Assembly: GCF_004917065.1 (NCBI RefSeq)
Contig: NZ_SSYA01000001.1
Span: forward strand, 762,550-826,549
Direction: 5' to 3'
DNA from: Geomonas ferrireducens
GTDB lineage: Bacteria; Desulfobacterota; Desulfuromonadia; Geobacterales; Geobacteraceae
Length of the DNA: 64,000 nt
Shown here: positions 43,257 through 51,621 of the stretch, one piece after another
How the letters are laid out: the number at the start of each line of letters is the position of its first letter
How positions within the stretch are numbered: position 1 is the first letter of the stretch
Made by a program: the position numbers and the translations under genes
Notes under the pieces: model-generated
The model's input: the letters and a program-made list of their open reading frames with translations, nothing else
Told to the model about the DNA's origin: nothing
Databases searched by the model: none

Positions 43257-43963
43257 ATCTACTCGACGTCAACGGCATCTCCGTCAACTACGGCGACATC
43301 CAGGCCCTCTGGAACATCTCCTTCTCGGTGGCCAAGGGGCAGCTCGTCGCGCTCATCGGTGCGAACGGCGCCGGCAAGACCACGACCCTCAAGGCGCTTT
43401 GCGGCCTGATCCCGACCGCGAACGGCACCATCCACTACAACGGCACCCAGGTGACCGGCATGCCGGTACACAAGGTGGTCGACCTCGGCATCACCCTGGT
43501 CCCCGAGGGGCGCCAGCTCTTCCCGAAGATGACCGTGGAGGAGAACCTCCTGGTCGGGGCCTACCTCAAAAGGGCCCACGGCAAGCGCCAGCAGACCCTG
43601 AAGCGGGTCTACGAGATCTTCCCGCGCCTGGAAGAGCGGCGCACCCAGACCGCCGAGACCCTCTCCGGCGGCGAGCAGCAGATGGTGGCCATCGGCCGCG
43701 CGCTCATGCAGGACCCGCAGGTGATCATGTTCGACGAGCCGAGCCTTGGTCTCGCGCCCATCATGGTGCAGGAGGTCTTCAAGGTGATCCAGGAGCTGCA
43801 CAATGCCGGGCTCACCATATTCCTCGTCGAGCAGAACGTGCACCAGACCCTGAAGGTCGCGGACTACTGCTACGTCATGGAGAACGGGCGCATCGTGGGG
43901 CAGGGGTCCGGCGACGACCTCGAAGCCGATGCCTCCATCCGCGAGGCCTACCTCGGCTTCTAA
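43253..43963 (+). CDS. livF: Branched-chain amino acid ABC transporter ATP-binding protein LivF
   Basis: A 236-residue ABC ATPase. Walker A is GANGAGKTTTLKALCGL, the LivF motif GITLVPEGRQLFPKMTVEENLLVGAY follows, the signature is ETLSGGEQQMVAIGRAL and Walker B VIMFDEPSLGLAPI, then the H-loop VEQNVHQTL. Together with LivG it drives uptake. It is the last transporter gene; a GC hairpin follows before the MoaD-AOR genes. Confidence 0.94.
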
Positions 43964-44015
43964 CCAACCACCAAGAACACGTTCCTTTCAGACTCCCTGA
44001 AACCGCTTTTCCGGA

Positions 44016-44040
44016 AGGCGCCGGGTCACTCCCGGCGCCT
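44016..44040 (+). other. Strong hairpin after livF
   Basis: AGGCGCCGGG-TCACT-CCCGGCGCCT is a perfect 10-bp stem 52 bp after the livF stop. GTATGGG follows, without a T-tract, so termination would be partial at best and read-through into the MoaD-AOR genes is plausible. Confidence 0.6.
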
Positions 44041-44099
44041 GTATGGGAACCGTGCGGCCTGACGGGGGCTTTTTACCTTTTAGCTACGAGGTTTGAAGG

Positions 44100-44324
44100 A
44101 TGCAGATCAGGATCAAACTCTACGCTTCCCTGCGCTGGAAGCTTTTCGAAGAGGCTGAGTGGGAATGCACCCCGGGGCAGAAGGTCGCCTCCATCGTGGA
44201 GCAGTTGGGGCTTCCCAGAAACGACGTGGGAACCGTCCTCGTGAACGGGCTGCACGCGGCCTGGGACGAGATGGTGCAGGACGGCGACGTCCTTTCCCTT
44301 TTGCCGCGCATGGGCGGGGGGTAG
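44100..44324 (+). CDS. MoaD/ThiS-family sulfur carrier protein
   Basis: A 74-residue ubiquitin-like protein. IRIKLYASLRWKLFEEAEWE, a central GTVLVNGLHAAWDEMVQDGDVLSLLPRMGGG and the C-terminal Gly-Gly are the MoaD/ThiS features; the terminal glycine is thiocarboxylated to donate sulfur for the dithiolene of molybdopterin or tungstopterin. It sits 51 bp before the AOR gene, so it is probably dedicated to the tungsten cofactor of that enzyme. Confidence 0.88.
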   Translation: MQIRIKLYASLRWKLFEEAEWECTPGQKVASIVEQLGLPRNDVGTVLVNGLHAAWDEMVQDGDVLSLLPRMGGG

Positions 44325-44375
44325 CCCCCGGAGCCTTGCCGTTCGACACAAACCGACTTTGCGGAGCAAAAAGAT

Positions 44376-46220
44376 ATGAGCGACAACAAAATGATGAGCA
44401 CCGACCCGGAAAGCGTGATCTACCAGCGCTGCACCATCGACCTCGCCACCGGCCGCGCCGACTTCGCCGCGGTCCCCTGCAGGAACCTCGAGGACGTCCT
44501 CGGCGGCTTCGGCAGGAGCTTCCAGATCCTGGCCGAGCGCGACATAGCTCGCGCCTACTCCCCGGAAAACCCGCTGATACTGAACTCCGGCCTTCTGACC
44601 GGCACCAGCGTGATGACCGGGATGCGCAGCTACTTCTCCGGCTACAGCCCGTTGAAGCAGTCCGGCACCGGGCGCCCCGGCGCCATGTGGTCCACCGGCA
44701 GCGGCAACTTCGGCAACAAGTTCAAGTGGACCGGCCTCGACGAGGTGATATTCGAGAACCGCTCCGAGACCCCGGTGTACGCGGTGTTAAGGGAAGGGGC
44801 GAACGGCCCCGAGGTCGAGCTGAAGCCGGCCGGGCATCTGATTGGCCTCACCGGGCACGCGAAGATCATGGCGCTTGCCGCCGAGTACCCGGACGCCCAC
44901 TTCGCGGCCATCGGCCCGGCGGGCGAGAACTGGGAGACGAACTACATGGGTGCCGTTGTCATGAGCACCGACAACGAGCTGAAATCCGGGGAGCCGAAGA
45001 GCCGCTTCGCCGGGCGCGGCGGCATGGGGAGCCTCATGGGGTACAAGAACCTCCTCGCCATCGTGGCCCAGAGCCCGGACAAGCTGCAGAAGATCACCCC
45101 CGAGATCCGCGACGTGAACCGCGACATCCTGAAAAGCGGCGGTAGCGCGCGCTTCCAGCCGACGAGCCAGGGGGGCGGCGGGGGCACCTGGGCCAACATC
45201 GAGGTGCTGCAGGTCTTTCACGCCGTGCCGCTCAACAACTTCCGCCCCAAGGGGTGCGACAACGTGGAGCGCCTGTTCCGCGACGAGGTGGAGAGGGAGT
45301 TCGAGGTCGCCACCGAGGCCTGCCACCGCTGCGGCATCCGCTGCCACAACAACCTCTTCCACAAGAACGAGGACGGCAGCCGCGGCAAGCTCGCCGCGAA
45401 GTTCGACTTCGAGCCGCTCATCCTGTTCGGCTCGAACCTCGGCGTGCACGACCCGAAGGAAGTCTGCGACCTGATCCACCGCTGCGACCTCCTCGGCATG
45501 GACGCCATCTCGCTCGGCACCACCATCGCCTACCTGCTCGACTACAACGAGCGCCACCCGGAGGCGCCGATCCTGAACGGAGCCGTTTTCGGCGACTACG
45601 AGAAAATCGCGGCGCTCATCGACGGCGCCGGGCGCGGCCTCCACCCCGAACTCGGGCGCGGCGTGAAGCGCCTCTCCGAGGCGCTCGGCGAGACCGCCTA
45701 CGCCATGCACGTGAAGGGGCTCGAGCTTCCCGCCTACCTCCCGGACACGAACCCCGGCTACATCTTCGCCATCGCCGGTGGGCACATGTCCATGGGGACG
45801 CACATGATGCTCGCGAAAGAAGGGAAGCACTCTCTGGATGAGTGGGTGCAGGCGATCACGAGCGGCGGCCTCCTGCAGGTGGGCTACGACATGATCGGCC
45901 TGTGCAAGTTCGTCGGCGTCGGCATCGGCCACGACATCATCGTGCGTGCCGTGAAGGAAGCGGCGGGGCTCGAGATCGCCTCGGCGGACATCGTCGCCTC
46001 CGTGCGCCGGGCATACCTGCGCGGGCTCGCCCTCGAACTGCGCCAGGGCTTCCACGAGCACGAGGAGTACACCCTCCCCTCGCAGGTCATGGACGACCCG
46101 AACCACAAGGTGACGCTCCCGAAGTTCATCACCCACGACTTCCTGGCCCAGCTGCGCGAACGGGTCTGGAGCGTCTTCAAGCCTGAAATGGAAGGACTTT
46201 TGCCGGTCCTTAAGGGGTAG
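44376..46220 (+). CDS. aor: Aldehyde:ferredoxin oxidoreductase (tungsten-type)
   Basis: A 614-residue AOR family enzyme. The bis-pterin-binding N-domain includes RPGAMWSTGSGNFGNKFKWTG and GPAGENWETNYMG, and RFAGRGGMGSLMGYKNLLAIV is the AOR signature. The 4Fe-4S cysteines lie in ACHRCGIRCHNN (C-x2-C-x3-C, near residue 318), with a later Cys in LIHRCDLLGMDAISLG. AORs oxidise aldehydes to acids and reduce ferredoxin, or the reverse. It follows a MoaD-like gene and is two bases from the glutamate dehydrogenase gene, which suggests a role in amino-acid-derived aldehyde oxidation. A W-specific versus Mo-specific cofactor cannot be told by eye. Confidence 0.9.
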   Translation: MSDNKMMSTDPESVIYQRCTIDLATGRADFAAVPCRNLEDVLGGFGRSFQILAERDIARAYSPENPLILNSGLLTGTSVMTGMRSYFSGYSPLKQSGTGRPGAMWSTGSGNFGNKFKWTGLDEVIFENRSETPVYAVLREGANGPEVELKPAGHLIGLTGHAKIMALAAEYPDAHFAAIGPAGENWETNYMGAVVMSTDNELKSGEPKSRFAGRGGMGSLMGYKNLLAIVAQSPDKLQKITPEIRDVNRDILKSGGSARFQPTSQGGGGGTWANIEVLQVFHAVPLNNFRPKGCDNVERLFRDEVEREFEVATEACHRCGIRCHNNLFHKNEDGSRGKLAAKFDFEPLILFGSNLGVHDPKEVCDLIHRCDLLGMDAISLGTTIAYLLDYNERHPEAPILNGAVFGDYEKIAALIDGAGRGLHPELGRGVKRLSEALGETAYAMHVKGLELPAYLPDTNPGYIFAIAGGHMSMGTHMMLAKEGKHSLDEWVQAITSGGLLQVGYDMIGLCKFVGVGIGHDIIVRAVKEAAGLEIASADIVASVRRAYLRGLALELRQGFHEHEEYTLPSQVMDDPNHKVTLPKFITHDFLAQLRERVWSVFKPEMEGLLPVLKG

Positions 46221-46222
46221 CC

Positions 46223-49200
46223 ATGCGCCCAAGCGCCGACCAAAACCTCCTGGCAGCAGTCGACCGCCTCATCGCCGAAAGCGACGCGAGGTCCAGGGAG
46301 AACCTCGCCTGGCTGAAGGCGCAGATGGACTCCTACTTCTTCATCACCATGAAGGAGGAGTCCGAGGCGGTGCACGCCCTCGCCGTGGGGCTGAAGACCT
46401 TGGCGCAAAACCAGCGGCTCACCGTGGCGGACCGGGCGAAGACGCTGATCCTCGCCCGCCTGAACCGCCCCGGCTCGCTCTACGACACCCTGCGCACCCT
46501 GCAGGAGCGCGACATCTCCTACGCCGAGTTCACCCACTCGAAGGGGGCGGTGCCGGGGCTTTCCCAGGGGCTCGAGGTGCAGCGCTTCGACTTCGACCGC
46601 AAGGAGCACAGCGAGATCGCCGACGCCCCTGCCCCCGAGATCCCGGCCGAGCTGCGCGCCGGCATCGAGGAGGCGCTGAAAACGCGCTATCCCCTCTTCG
46701 ATCTGGGCCAGCTCGACGCGCTACTGCGCCTTTTGTGGCTCAACAACGAGCAGTACGTGCGCATCTCCCCCCCGAACCGGGTGGCCCAGATCCTCTGGGT
46801 CTTCCAGGAAGGGAACCGCCAGGGTGGCATTTTCCTGGACGTGGAAGAGACCGACGACATGGGGCTCGACAGCGAGACCCGCGTCCTCTTCGCGGTGGGC
46901 AACCCGCCGCAGAACGACTTCCTCTTGCAGACCATGGAGGTCTTCAACCGCCTGGGCTTCGGGGTGCAGCGCGCCTACTGCCTCACCATCTCCAACGGCG
47001 TGCATCCCTACTTCCTCGGCACCTTCTACGTCAGGAAGCGCCCCGACGCGCCGCTTCTCTCCAAGGGGAGCGAGCTCTTCGACCGGCTGCAGATGGAGCT
47101 CTACAACACCCAGATCCTCTCCACCGCCTCGAGGACCTACCGCGAGTTCGTCACGAGCCGCGTGATGACCGGCGAGGAAGCGTCGCTCGTAAACGCCTTC
47201 ATCGCCTTCTGCCACACGAACCTCGCCCATCACCACCCCGACCCGTACGGCTACGAGGACGTGATGCTCGCCTTCCACTCGCACCCGGACATAGCGCTGC
47301 AGCTCGCGAAGCTTTTCAGGATCCGCTTCCAGCCGGGGCTTTCCCTGCGCGAGGAGTTCTACCGGAAGACGCTCGAGGAGACGGTCCGCTTCGTCGAGTC
47401 CTACAACACCGGGCACCGCTACATCGACGACCTGCGCCGCGCCATCTTCCGCTGCGCCATCACCTTCATCAGGAACACGCTGAAGACGAACTTCTACGTG
47501 CGCGAGAAGCACGCCCTCGCCTTCCGGCTCGACCCGGCCTACCTGGCCGAGCTGGCACCCGAATTCACCGCCGACCTTCCCCCGGAGATCCCGTTCCGCA
47601 TCACCTTCTTCTTCGGGCGCTACGGCAGCGGCTACCACATCGGCTTCTCCGACATCGCCCGCGGCGGGTGGCGCACCATCGTCACGAGGAATCGCGACGA
47701 GTACGTCACCTCGGCGAGCACCCTCTTCCGAGAGGTCTACGTCCTCGCCCACACCCAGCATCTGAAGAACAAGGACATCTACGAGGGGGGCTCGAAGATG
47801 GTGGTGGTGCTCGACGCCGCCCGTCTCGAGGCGCGCGACCTCTCCACCCAGCGCCTTTACAAGCTGCAGTTCGGCTTCATCAACGCCTTTTTGGACATCT
47901 TCGTCACCGAGAACGGCCGGGCCCGCGACCCGCGCGTCGTCGACTACTACGGCGAGGACGAGCCGATCGAGCTAGGCCCGGACGAGAACATGCACGACGT
48001 GATGATCGAGATGATCGCGCGCCAGTCGCTAAAGCGCGGCTACCTGCTCGGCATCGGCCTCATCTCCAGCAAGCGGGTCGGGATCAACCACAAGGAATAC
48101 GGGGTCACCTCGACCGGCGTGATGCAGTTCGCCGAGACCGCCATGCAGCAGCTCGGCATCGACATAAGACGCGACCGCTTCAGCGTGAAATTCACCGGAG
48201 GGCCGAGCGGCGACGTGGCGGGGAACGCGCTGCGCATCATGCTCGAGCGCTCTCCCGAGGCGTGCATCAAGCTGATCCTCGACGGCTCAGGCGCCATCTT
48301 CGACCCGGAGGGGATGGACCACGGCGAACTATCCCGCATCGTGCTCAAGCACGACCTGGACGCCTTTGATCCGGCCCGCCTGCACCCGGGGGGCTTCATC
48401 CTGTACCGCAACGAGCGGCGCACCGACGGGCTGCGCGAACTTTTCAAACGCGCCGTCAGCACCGGGGCCGGGGTTCAGGAACAGTGGGTGACCACGGACC
48501 AGTTCCACCGCGAGTTCGGAAACCTCCTCTTCTCGGTCCCGACCGACCTCTTCATCCCCGGGGGGGGACGCCCCGAGACCATCGATGCCGAGAACTGGCC
48601 GCGCTTTTTCCGCGAGGACGGCACCCCCACCACCCGCGCCATCGTCGAGGGGGCGAATTCCTTCATCACGCCGGAGGCGCGGACCCAGATGCAGCGGCGC
48701 GGCATCGTCATCATGCGCGACGCCTCGGCCAACAAGTGCGGCGTGATCTCATCGTCCTACGAGATCATCGCGAACCTCATGCTCTCCGAGGAGGAGTTCC
48801 TGGCCCACAAGGAGCGCTACGTGGGGGACGTGCTGACGATCCTGGAAAGACGGGCGCGCGACGAAGCCGAGCTCATCTTCCGGCGCCACCGCGAGGCGGG
48901 GGGAAGCTTCATCTACACCGAGATTTCCGACGCCATAAGCCACGAGATCAACGGCCACTATGCGCGCCTCTTCTCGTTCTTCCAGAGAAACCCGGAGCTG
49001 TGCGACGAGCCGGTCTTCCAAAGCGCCATCCTCGCACACCTTCCCGCCATGCTGCGCGAGCCCCAGTACCAGGGGCGCCTGGAGCGGCTGCCGGCCAAGT
49101 GCCGCTACGCCATCCTCGCCGCCGAGATCGCCTCGTCTCTCGTCTACCGGGGTGACCAGGAGGCGGACTTCAAGGAGATGATCAAGGGACACCTGTTGCG

Positions 49201-49261
49201 CAACTTCGCCCGGCCCGAAGCGCTCACCCGGCCGGTGACGGCAGCACAATACATCCAGTAA
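46223..49261 (+). CDS. Large NAD-dependent glutamate dehydrogenase-type protein
   Basis: A 1012-residue protein of the large NAD-GDH class, much longer than the 450-residue GDHs. The first 480 residues are an N-terminal regulatory region without recognisable ACT motif. The catalytic part starts near 460: TFFFGRYGSGYHIGFSDIARGGWRTIVTRNRDEY, then the likely catalytic lysine in IYEGGSKMVVVLDA, the NAD-domain KFTGGPSGDVAGNALRIM, and VEGANSFITPEARTQMQRRGIVIMRDASANKCGVISSSYE. It should oxidatively deaminate glutamate to 2-oxoglutarate and ammonia. It starts two bases after AOR and precedes the Usp gene by 31 bp, so it is in the same transcript. Confidence 0.87.
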   Translation: MRPSADQNLLAAVDRLIAESDARSRENLAWLKAQMDSYFFITMKEESEAVHALAVGLKTLAQNQRLTVADRAKTLILARLNRPGSLYDTLRTLQERDISYAEFTHSKGAVPGLSQGLEVQRFDFDRKEHSEIADAPAPEIPAELRAGIEEALKTRYPLFDLGQLDALLRLLWLNNEQYVRISPPNRVAQILWVFQEGNRQGGIFLDVEETDDMGLDSETRVLFAVGNPPQNDFLLQTMEVFNRLGFGVQRAYCLTISNGVHPYFLGTFYVRKRPDAPLLSKGSELFDRLQMELYNTQILSTASRTYREFVTSRVMTGEEASLVNAFIAFCHTNLAHHHPDPYGYEDVMLAFHSHPDIALQLAKLFRIRFQPGLSLREEFYRKTLEETVRFVESYNTGHRYIDDLRRAIFRCAITFIRNTLKTNFYVREKHALAFRLDPAYLAELAPEFTADLPPEIPFRITFFFGRYGSGYHIGFSDIARGGWRTIVTRNRDEYVTSASTLFREVYVLAHTQHLKNKDIYEGGSKMVVVLDAARLEARDLSTQRLYKLQFGFINAFLDIFVTENGRARDPRVVDYYGEDEPIELGPDENMHDVMIEMIARQSLKRGYLLGIGLISSKRVGINHKEYGVTSTGVMQFAETAMQQLGIDIRRDRFSVKFTGGPSGDVAGNALRIMLERSPEACIKLILDGSGAIFDPEGMDHGELSRIVLKHDLDAFDPARLHPGGFILYRNERRTDGLRELFKRAVSTGAGVQEQWVTTDQFHREFGNLLFSVPTDLFIPGGGRPETIDAENWPRFFREDGTPTTRAIVEGANSFITPEARTQMQRRGIVIMRDASANKCGVISSSYEIIANLMLSEEEFLAHKERYVGDVLTILERRARDEAELIFRRHREAGGSFIYTEISDAISHEINGHYARLFSFFQRNPELCDEPVFQSAILAHLPAMLREPQYQGRLERLPAKCRYAILAAEIASSLVYRGDQEADFKEMIKGHLLRNFARPEALTRPVTAAQYIQ

Positions 49262-49292
49262 CTCACCCGCACGCATCAAGGAGGCGCACCAG

Positions 49293-50093
49293 ATGGAGTT
49301 GAAACAGATACTAGTCTTCATGGACAACCTGGAACATTCCGCGGACCGGCTCGAACTGGCCATCGACCTGGCGAAACGGCACCGCGCGACGATCACGGGA
49401 CTCAAGGTGGCGGTGCATCCCCTGATCCCGATGCGGAGGGGGCACGACAAGGAGGCGGGCGAGGAGCTGGCGCAGCTTTTCCGTGAGAAGACGGGAGCCG
49501 CCGACGTGAAGGGTGAATGGATAACGGCGGACGCCAAGGCGCTCGGCGGGGGCGTCGTTGAGGCGATCAGCCACTACGCCACCTTCGCAGACCTGGTCAT
49601 CGTCGGACAAAGCGAGCACGGCTCCACGGAGCGCCGCGCCACCGATTTCCTCCCCGAAAAGGTGGTGTTCGGCTCCGGCAAGCCGGTCCTCATCGTCCCC
49701 TACGCCGGGCGCTACCAGAGCGTCGGCAGGAACATCCTCGTGGCGTGGAAGACCGGGCGCGAGTCTTCGCGCGCGCTCACCGATGCCCTCCCCCTGCTGC
49801 GGGTCGCCGAGTCGGCCCACATCTTCGAGGTGAACCCGAGCAACGACGAGATGGCCGACATGGAAGGGCTGCGGCGCTACTTAGCCGCCCACGGCGTGAA
49901 GGCCCAGGTCGAGACGAGCGCCATCACCGAGCTCGGCATCGGCGACGTGCTCCTGAACCGCGTGTCTGACGAGGGGAGCGACCTCCTGGTGATGGGGGGA
50001 TACGCCGACCTGCACTTCGGCACCTACGTCCTCGGCGACGTCGCGAAGCACGTGCTGCGCCACATGACCATCCCGGTCTTCATGTCCCACTGA
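49293..50093 (+). CDS. Universal stress protein with tandem Usp domains
   Basis: A 266-residue cytoplasmic protein with two Usp domains. Domain 1 (QILVFMDNLEHSADRLELAIDLAKRHRATITGLKV) ends in the ATP-type loop VGQSEHGSTERRATDFLPEKVVFGSGKPVLIVPY. Domain 2 (NILVAWKTGRESSRALTDALPLLR) ends MGGYADLHFGTYVLGDVAKHVLRHMTIPVFMSH, which keeps only part of the G-x2-G-x9-G motif. Usp proteins bind ATP or ligands and respond to stress. AAGGAGG precedes ATG. The stop shares a base with the next start, so it is coupled to the dehydrogenase. Confidence 0.88.
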   Translation: MELKQILVFMDNLEHSADRLELAIDLAKRHRATITGLKVAVHPLIPMRRGHDKEAGEELAQLFREKTGAADVKGEWITADAKALGGGVVEAISHYATFADLVIVGQSEHGSTERRATDFLPEKVVFGSGKPVLIVPYAGRYQSVGRNILVAWKTGRESSRALTDALPLLRVAESAHIFEVNPSNDEMADMEGLRRYLAAHGVKAQVETSAITELGIGDVLLNRVSDEGSDLLVMGGYADLHFGTYVLGDVAKHVLRHMTIPVFMSH

Positions 50094-51040
50094 TGGAGCG
50101 GATCGTCTTTTTAGACCGCGGCGGCATTTCGGTGCCGCTACGCGCGCCGTGCTTCCCGCACCGGTGGACGGAATACCCGGACACGCGCGAAGCCGAGGTG
50201 GTGGAGCGCCTGGCCGACGCCACCGTCGCCATCACGGACCAGGTCGCCATCACCGCGGAGCACCTGGCCGAGCTGCCGCAACTGCGCCTGATCGCGGTCG
50301 CCGCCACCGGGGTCAATCACGTCGATCTCGAAGCCTGCCGCCGCCGCGGTGTCGCAGTCTCCAACGTGCGCAACTGGTCGGTGAGCGTCCCGGAACACGT
50401 CTTCTCCCTCATCCTAGCCCTGCGACGCAACCTCCTTGCCTACCATGAGGCAGTCCAGGGGGGTGTCTGGCAGCGTTCGGAGGGGTATCTGGTGCAGGTG
50501 GAACCGATGCCGCGCTCCCTCTACGGGGCGCCCCTCGGCATCATCGGCGTCGGCGCACTGGGGAGCGCGGTGGCTGCGCTGGGCGAGGCCTTCGGCATGG
50601 AGATCCTCTGCGCCGAGAGAAAGGGTGCGGCGGAGGTACGCCCGGGACGGACGCCGTTTAACGAGGTGCTGGCGAAAAGCGACGTCCTGGTGCTGCTGTG
50701 CCCCTTGACCGAGGAGAGCTTCGGCATGATCGGAAAAGCCGAGCTCGAGCTGATGCCGCGCCACGCGATCCTCATCAACTGCGGCCGCGGCGGGCTGCTC
50801 GATGAAGCAGCGCTGGCGCAGGCGTTGGCGGAAGGGACGATCGCGGGAGCCGGGCTCGACGTCCTGACCCAGGAACCGCCCCGAGAGGGCTCTCCGCTTC
50901 TCGACTTGAAACAGCACAACCTGATCGTCACGCCGCATGTCGCCTGGATCAGCGACCGTTCCCTCGCAACGCTGGCCGAGCAGTTGATCGGAAACCTGGA
51001 AGGGTTCGTTCTCGGGCACCCGCGCAACCTGGTGGTCTAA
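50093..51040 (+). CDS. D-2-hydroxyacid dehydrogenase
   Basis: A 315-residue NAD-dependent D-isomer-specific dehydrogenase of the glycerate dehydrogenase (HprA) type. LIAVAATGVNHVDLEACRRRGVAVSNV is the N-terminal signature, GIIGVGALGSAVAALGEAFGMEI the NAD motif, INCGRGGLLDEAALAQALAEGTIAGAGLDVLTQEPP holds the catalytic Arg/Glu area and VTPHVAWIS the catalytic His. It interconverts a 2-oxo acid and a D-2-hydroxy acid; glyoxylate/hydroxypyruvate or an amino-acid-derived 2-oxo acid are candidates. Start ATG 50093 overlaps the Usp stop. It closes the MoaD-AOR-GDH-Usp gene string before a terminator. Confidence 0.87.
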   Translation: MERIVFLDRGGISVPLRAPCFPHRWTEYPDTREAEVVERLADATVAITDQVAITAEHLAELPQLRLIAVAATGVNHVDLEACRRRGVAVSNVRNWSVSVPEHVFSLILALRRNLLAYHEAVQGGVWQRSEGYLVQVEPMPRSLYGAPLGIIGVGALGSAVAALGEAFGMEILCAERKGAAEVRPGRTPFNEVLAKSDVLVLLCPLTEESFGMIGKAELELMPRHAILINCGRGGLLDEAALAQALAEGTIAGAGLDVLTQEPPREGSPLLDLKQHNLIVTPHVAWISDRSLATLAEQLIGNLEGFVLGHPRNLVV

Positions 51041-51041
51041 C

Positions 51042-51075
51042 AAAAAAAGCCGGGCCTCCATCGGGGGCCCGGCTT
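51042..51075. terminator. Bidirectional terminator between the dehydrogenase and lipoprotein genes
   Basis: AAGCCGGGCC-TCCATCGGG-GGCCCGGCTT forms a 10-bp stem. On the minus strand a T7 run follows, making it a strong terminator for the TRL-like lipoprotein gene. On the plus strand CGTTGTTT follows, so it probably also ends the long operon. Confidence 0.85.
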
Positions 51076-51099
51076 CGTTGTTTCCGTGGTTTTTACTGA

Positions 51100-51408
51100 C
51101 TATTCGCCGTAGACGTGCAGCTTGTATTCGCCGAAGAGACCGAGGATGTTCTTCCCTTCCCAGTCGACTGCGGAAACCTTGGAAACGCCGCCGTTCTTCT
51201 TCGCGGTTTCGATGCTGCAGTCGCCGGTAGCTACCAGTCCCAGCACGCTCTTGCACTCCGCCACGCCATGCTTTCTATCAGCACCGTTCCCGGTAGCCGC
51301 CACCGGTAGTTTCAGCTCCGTGTAGAGGGCGCCCATCGGCACCGGCGAAGCGCAACCGAACATCATCCCGAGACCAGCCAACATACCAACGTAAAGAACT
51401 TTCTTCAC
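51100..51408 (-). CDS. TRL-like family lipoprotein
   Basis: A 102-residue protein with a lipoprotein signal (KKVLYVGMLAGLGMMFGC, lipobox Cys near residue 19). The TRL-like pattern follows: PVPMGALYTELKLPVAATG, a CKSVLGLVATGDCSIETAKKNGGVSKVSAVDWE core and NILGLFGEYKLHVYGE. The family is of unknown function and is named from a tRNA-associated locus of Legionella relatives. GTG 51408 is chosen because AGGAGG precedes it and the signal begins there; the longer frame has no such site. It is divergent from the diguanylate cyclase gene. Confidence 0.82.
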   Translation of the reverse strand: MKKVLYVGMLAGLGMMFGCASPVPMGALYTELKLPVAATGNGADRKHGVAECKSVLGLVATGDCSIETAKKNGGVSKVSAVDWEGKNILGLFGEYKLHVYGE

Positions 51409-51456
51409 AGCTTCCTCCTGAACAAAGTATTTGCCATCGCCTCCTGAAACCCTGTA

Positions 51457-51577
51457 TTTGTACCAGTCATCCTGAAAGGTTAGGCCCGGCGACCTTAGCA
51501 TGAGACCACACTTAATTCAAGAATTCGTATACGACTATTCGCATTACCTTACTCGTTTATTAATTGACTGGTACAAA
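51457..51577. repeat. Perfect 13-bp inverted repeat in a divergent promoter region
   Basis: TTTGTACCAGTCA (51457-51469) recurs inverted as TGACTGGTACAAA (51565-51577), 95 bp apart. Each copy lies about 45-60 bp before its own gene, and the right copy overlaps the -35 of the cyclase promoter. It could be a shared regulator site or a mobile-element end. Confidence 0.85.
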
Positions 51578-51593
51578 AGCTTGCTAGTAAAAT
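51564..51593 (+). promoter_or_regulatory. Promoter of the diguanylate cyclase gene
   Basis: TTGACT (51564-51569), an 18-bp spacer and TAAAAT (51588-51593) lie 29 bp before ATG. The -35 is embedded in the right copy of the 13-bp inverted repeat. Confidence 0.6.
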
Positions 51594-51621
51594 CCGCCAA
51601 TCCCGCTACTTTAGGAAGCCC

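Noticed and set aside
44043-44062. Sigma-54-like GG-N10-GC at the start of the MoaD-AOR genes
   Set aside because: TGGGAA and GCGGC differ too much from the -24 and -12 blocks.
44787-46232. 481-residue minus-strand open frame
   Set aside because: Shadow of the AOR gene caused by high GC3; composition is Val/Glu/His-rich without motifs.
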